From assembly GCF_000682695.1 (NCBI RefSeq), contig NZ_AWFG01000010.1, positions 42,192 through 106,191 on the forward strand: a stretch of 64,000 nucleotides of DNA, read 5' to 3'. Under the pieces are notes generated by a model that saw nothing but the letters and a program-made list of their open reading frames with translations, was not told the DNA's origin and did not search any database. The translations under genes were made by a program, and so were the position numbers. Origin of the DNA: Hyphomonas chukchiensis (GTDB lineage Bacteria; Pseudomonadota; Alphaproteobacteria; Caulobacterales; Hyphomonadaceae). This document shows positions 62,115 through 64,000 of this stretch, piece after piece; the first letter of the stretch is position 1, and each line of letters begins with the position of its first letter.

Positions 62115-62722
62115 CCGACGATCGAGTTCAGCGAGGCGTATTTGTCGGCCAGCTTGTCGGCCGTATGGCGGGCAGAATCGATCGTGTCGGCGAAATCGGA
62201 GAGTTCGGCATCGACCGGGGCCGTATCCATGTCCATGTCAGCGCGGGCGGCCACAGTGTTGAGCGCGCTCTGGAAGTTGCGATAGGCCGTCTGGGCACGT
62301 ACGAGCGCGCGTTCATAACTCATGACATCGGTACGCGTGGCAGCATCAGCAGCGGCGCTGTTCAGGACGGCTTTGGCTTCAACCGAGACGGCTGCGAGGC
62401 CGGTACGGGCCGCTTCACTGTCGGCCGAGATGCGCGAGAGGACGATGGCGGGGGCGTTCGTGGCGGCGCCGATGCGGCTCGCATAATCGTCAGGCGCGTC
62501 GCTACGGCCATTGATCAGCATATCGGCGAAGCCAGCGAGACCGCCGGAGGCCTCGACCCAGCCCTCTTTGGTGGCAGTGTCAGAATATTCAGCCGAAACC
62601 TTGCGCAGGGCAGACTGGTTGTGCGAGAGGCCGCTTTCCACTGTCGCTTCGCCCGGCATCATCGAGACGGTTGCGCAACCGCCAAGAAGGCATAGGGATA
62701 AACTCAGGAATACGCTACGCAT
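62111..62722 (-). CDS. Helical lipoprotein, unknown
   Basis: 203 aa. The lipobox LLGGC puts the lipidated cysteine at about residue 16. The mature part is almost all helix, rich in Ala, Asp and Ser, and without tryptophan beyond one residue. I do not recognise it. AGGTGG precedes the ATG at 62722, itself preceded by an in-frame TTG. Confidence 0.65.
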   Translation of the reverse strand: MRSVFLSLSLCLLGGCATVSMMPGEATVESGLSHNQSALRKVSAEYSDTATKEGWVEASGGLAGFADMLINGRSDAPDDYASRIGAATNAPAIVLSRISADSEAARTGLAAVSVEAKAVLNSAAADAATRTDVMSYERALVRAQTAYRNFQSALNTVAARADMDMDTAPVDAELSDFADTIDSARHTADKLADKYASLNSIVG

Positions 62723-62835
62723 CAATCGGCCACCTAAACACCTGTCTGGGTCCCCACCCGTAATAACTTCTACGAATGGTAATTAGCCAAGTCCAGTATT
62801 AGTTCCCAGACTTGCTGAGAAATAGTGAAGAACGC

Positions 62836-63825
62836 ATGAATAAGCGCCAGACCCGACGCACTTTGTACCCCAGACACGAATCGAGGCGCAGCGGACGGCT
62901 CCGCGTATCGGATATTCACGAGATCTACTGGGAAGAATCAGGCAACCCGGACGGCGTTCCGGTCGTCGCCCTGCATGGCGGCCCGGGCGGCGGATCGAAT
63001 CCCGAGATGCGCCGATTCTTCGATCCGACCCGGTATCGTATCTTCCTGTTCGACCAGCGCGGCTGCGGCCGCTCGACCCCGCATTCGGAACTGCGCGAGA
63101 ACACGACCTGGGACCTGGTCGATGACATGGAGACCCTGCGCGAGCATGTCGGCGTCGACCAATGGGTCGTTTTCGGCGGTTCCTGGGGCTCGACCCTGTC
63201 GCTGGCCTATGCCGTGACGCACACGGAACGGGTGCTGGGCGTGGTACTGCGCGGCGTGTTCCTCGTGTCGAAGGCGGAGATCAGCTGGTTCTACCAGTCG
63301 GGCGCGAGCCGCCTGTTCCCGGATTCCTATGACCGCTATGTCGCGCCGATCCCCGAGGACGAGCGCGGCGACCTGCTGAATGCCTTCCACAAGCGCCTGA
63401 TCGGCAGCGACAAGAATGCCCGGATCGAAGCGGCCCGCGCCTGGGCCCGCTGGGAGGGCGAAACGCTCTCGATCAAGGGCCCGGTGACAACGCCGCCGCG
63501 CTTCAACGAGGATGACTTTGTTGACGCCTTTGCGCGGATCGAGTGCCATTATTTCGTCAATCGCGGCTTCTTCGCGCATGATTCCTGGCTGCTGGAGGAA
63601 TGCGAGCGCAAGCTGAAAGACGTGCCGGGCATGATCGTTCATGGGCGCTATGACGTGGTGACCCCGCTGTCGACGGCTTGGACGCTGTCCAAGGCCTGGC
63701 CGAAAGCACAGCTGCACATCATTCCCGATGCCGGCCACTCGTCGATGGAACCCGGCATTGTCGACCACCTCATACAGGCTACGGATGATCTGGCCGAGAT
63801 GTTCGGACCGGCAAAAAAGGGCTGA
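62836..63825 (+). CDS. pip: Proline iminopeptidase
   Basis: 329 aa alpha/beta hydrolase of peptidase family S33 that removes N-terminal proline. HGGPGGGSNP forms the oxyanion region and FDQRGCGRS is family-typical. The nucleophile is Ser116 in GGSWGST, with His in PDAGHSSMEPG. The ATG at 62836 begins MNKRQTRRTLYP, close to the usual family start. Confidence 0.93.
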   Translation: MNKRQTRRTLYPRHESRRSGRLRVSDIHEIYWEESGNPDGVPVVALHGGPGGGSNPEMRRFFDPTRYRIFLFDQRGCGRSTPHSELRENTTWDLVDDMETLREHVGVDQWVVFGGSWGSTLSLAYAVTHTERVLGVVLRGVFLVSKAEISWFYQSGASRLFPDSYDRYVAPIPEDERGDLLNAFHKRLIGSDKNARIEAARAWARWEGETLSIKGPVTTPPRFNEDDFVDAFARIECHYFVNRGFFAHDSWLLEECERKLKDVPGMIVHGRYDVVTPLSTAWTLSKAWPKAQLHIIPDAGHSSMEPGIVDHLIQATDDLAEMFGPAKKG

Positions 63826-63922
63826 TGTGCCAGCGACGCCTGTGAGGGCGCTTGGGGACTGGTTTCTGGTTTTTCGGGAGGGGGATTCCGGGTCAGGTAT
63901 CCGGCAGCGGCAGCCAGTAGCC

Positions 63923-64000
63923 CCGTGTCCCCTGCGCAGGCAGGGGCGCGGGCGTGCGACGGGCCGGGATTCGCCGCCCCTGCCTGCGCAGGGGACACGG
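63923..64000. repeat. 78-bp element with perfect 26-bp inverted arms
   Basis: The arms at 63923-63948 and 63975-64000 are exact reverse complements separated by 26 bp. Each arm contains the palindrome CCTGCGCAGG, and the element runs to the edge of the window. It looks like a REP/MITE-type dispersed palindrome downstream of pip. It may also terminate transcription. Confidence 0.75.

Noticed and set aside
1..64000. Mobile elements, prophage, toxin-antitoxin or defence island
   Set aside because: No transposase, integrase, phage structural gene, tRNA-flanked repeat or defence-type domain was seen. Gene content is metabolic and envelope-related throughout.

Overview
The window is a GC-rich, gene-dense chromosomal segment from an alphaproteobacterium. 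It is most likely a Caulobacterales/Hyphomonadaceae-type organism. Pointers are a PleC-like histidine kinase, a CtrA-type TTAA-N7-TTAA site in the nrdA promoter, an alphaproteobacterial short NrdA, an Lrp/LysE pair, a histone H1-like KPAAK protein, and many small alphaproteobacterial lipoproteins. I see no rRNA, tRNA, CRISPR array, IS element or prophage. The region looks like core and metabolic chromosome, not an island.

Layout. 0-3.2 kb: a membrane protein, a TerC transporter and a three-gene alkylation-repair operon (methyltransferase, DNA-damage oxygenase, alkB). 3.2-6.5 kb: zinc alcohol dehydrogenase and two tandem LpxR-type genes. 6.5-8.6 kb: nrdA with a terminator, an NrdR box and a CtrA site. 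8.8-12 kb: regulator, aldehyde dehydrogenase and DUF779 unit. 12-20.3 kb: S9 peptidase, small membrane proteins, LysE/Lrp, cupin, GST, typA, nudC and the H1-like gene. 20.4-29.8 kb: an outer-membrane barrel, YHS/DoxX genes around an intrinsic terminator, an AhpD-like gene with a divergent LysR, pheA, cytochrome c, NlpC/P60, MarR, zur plus a thioesterase, and an aromatic aminotransferase.

31.1-35.8 kb is a tyrosine/phenylalanine degradation operon (hpd, VOC, fumarylacetoacetase, scoA, scoB) with a divergent MarR gene. A near-perfect palindrome lies between them. A weaker relative of that palindrome lies upstream of the aminotransferase at 28.6-29.8 kb, so the transaminase may belong to the same regulon. 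41.2-43.6 kb is a BlaI/M56-peptidase signalling pair with two matching operators. Its sensor carries a novel proline-rich, acidic, Trp-spaced C-terminal domain instead of a penicillin-binding domain. 45.6-50.7 kb holds the PleC-like kinase and pepN.

52-54.3 kb is an acyl-CoA dehydrogenase pair, and 54.3-57.8 kb is an Mla-type lipid transport operon with STAS fused to the permease. Two 22-bp sites sharing 20 of 22 bases lie in the divergent promoters of these two units and suggest a shared, unnamed lipid-related regulator. The window ends with a thioesterase, small membrane proteins, prolyl aminopeptidase and a 78-bp element with perfect 26-bp inverted arms.

A genome-architecture feature stands out. 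Of 15 convergent gene pairs, seven end in the same 4-bp palindrome CTAG, which provides the TAG stop for both genes. Seven more are separated by only 6-12 bp. Only one pair has room for a conventional pair of intrinsic terminators.
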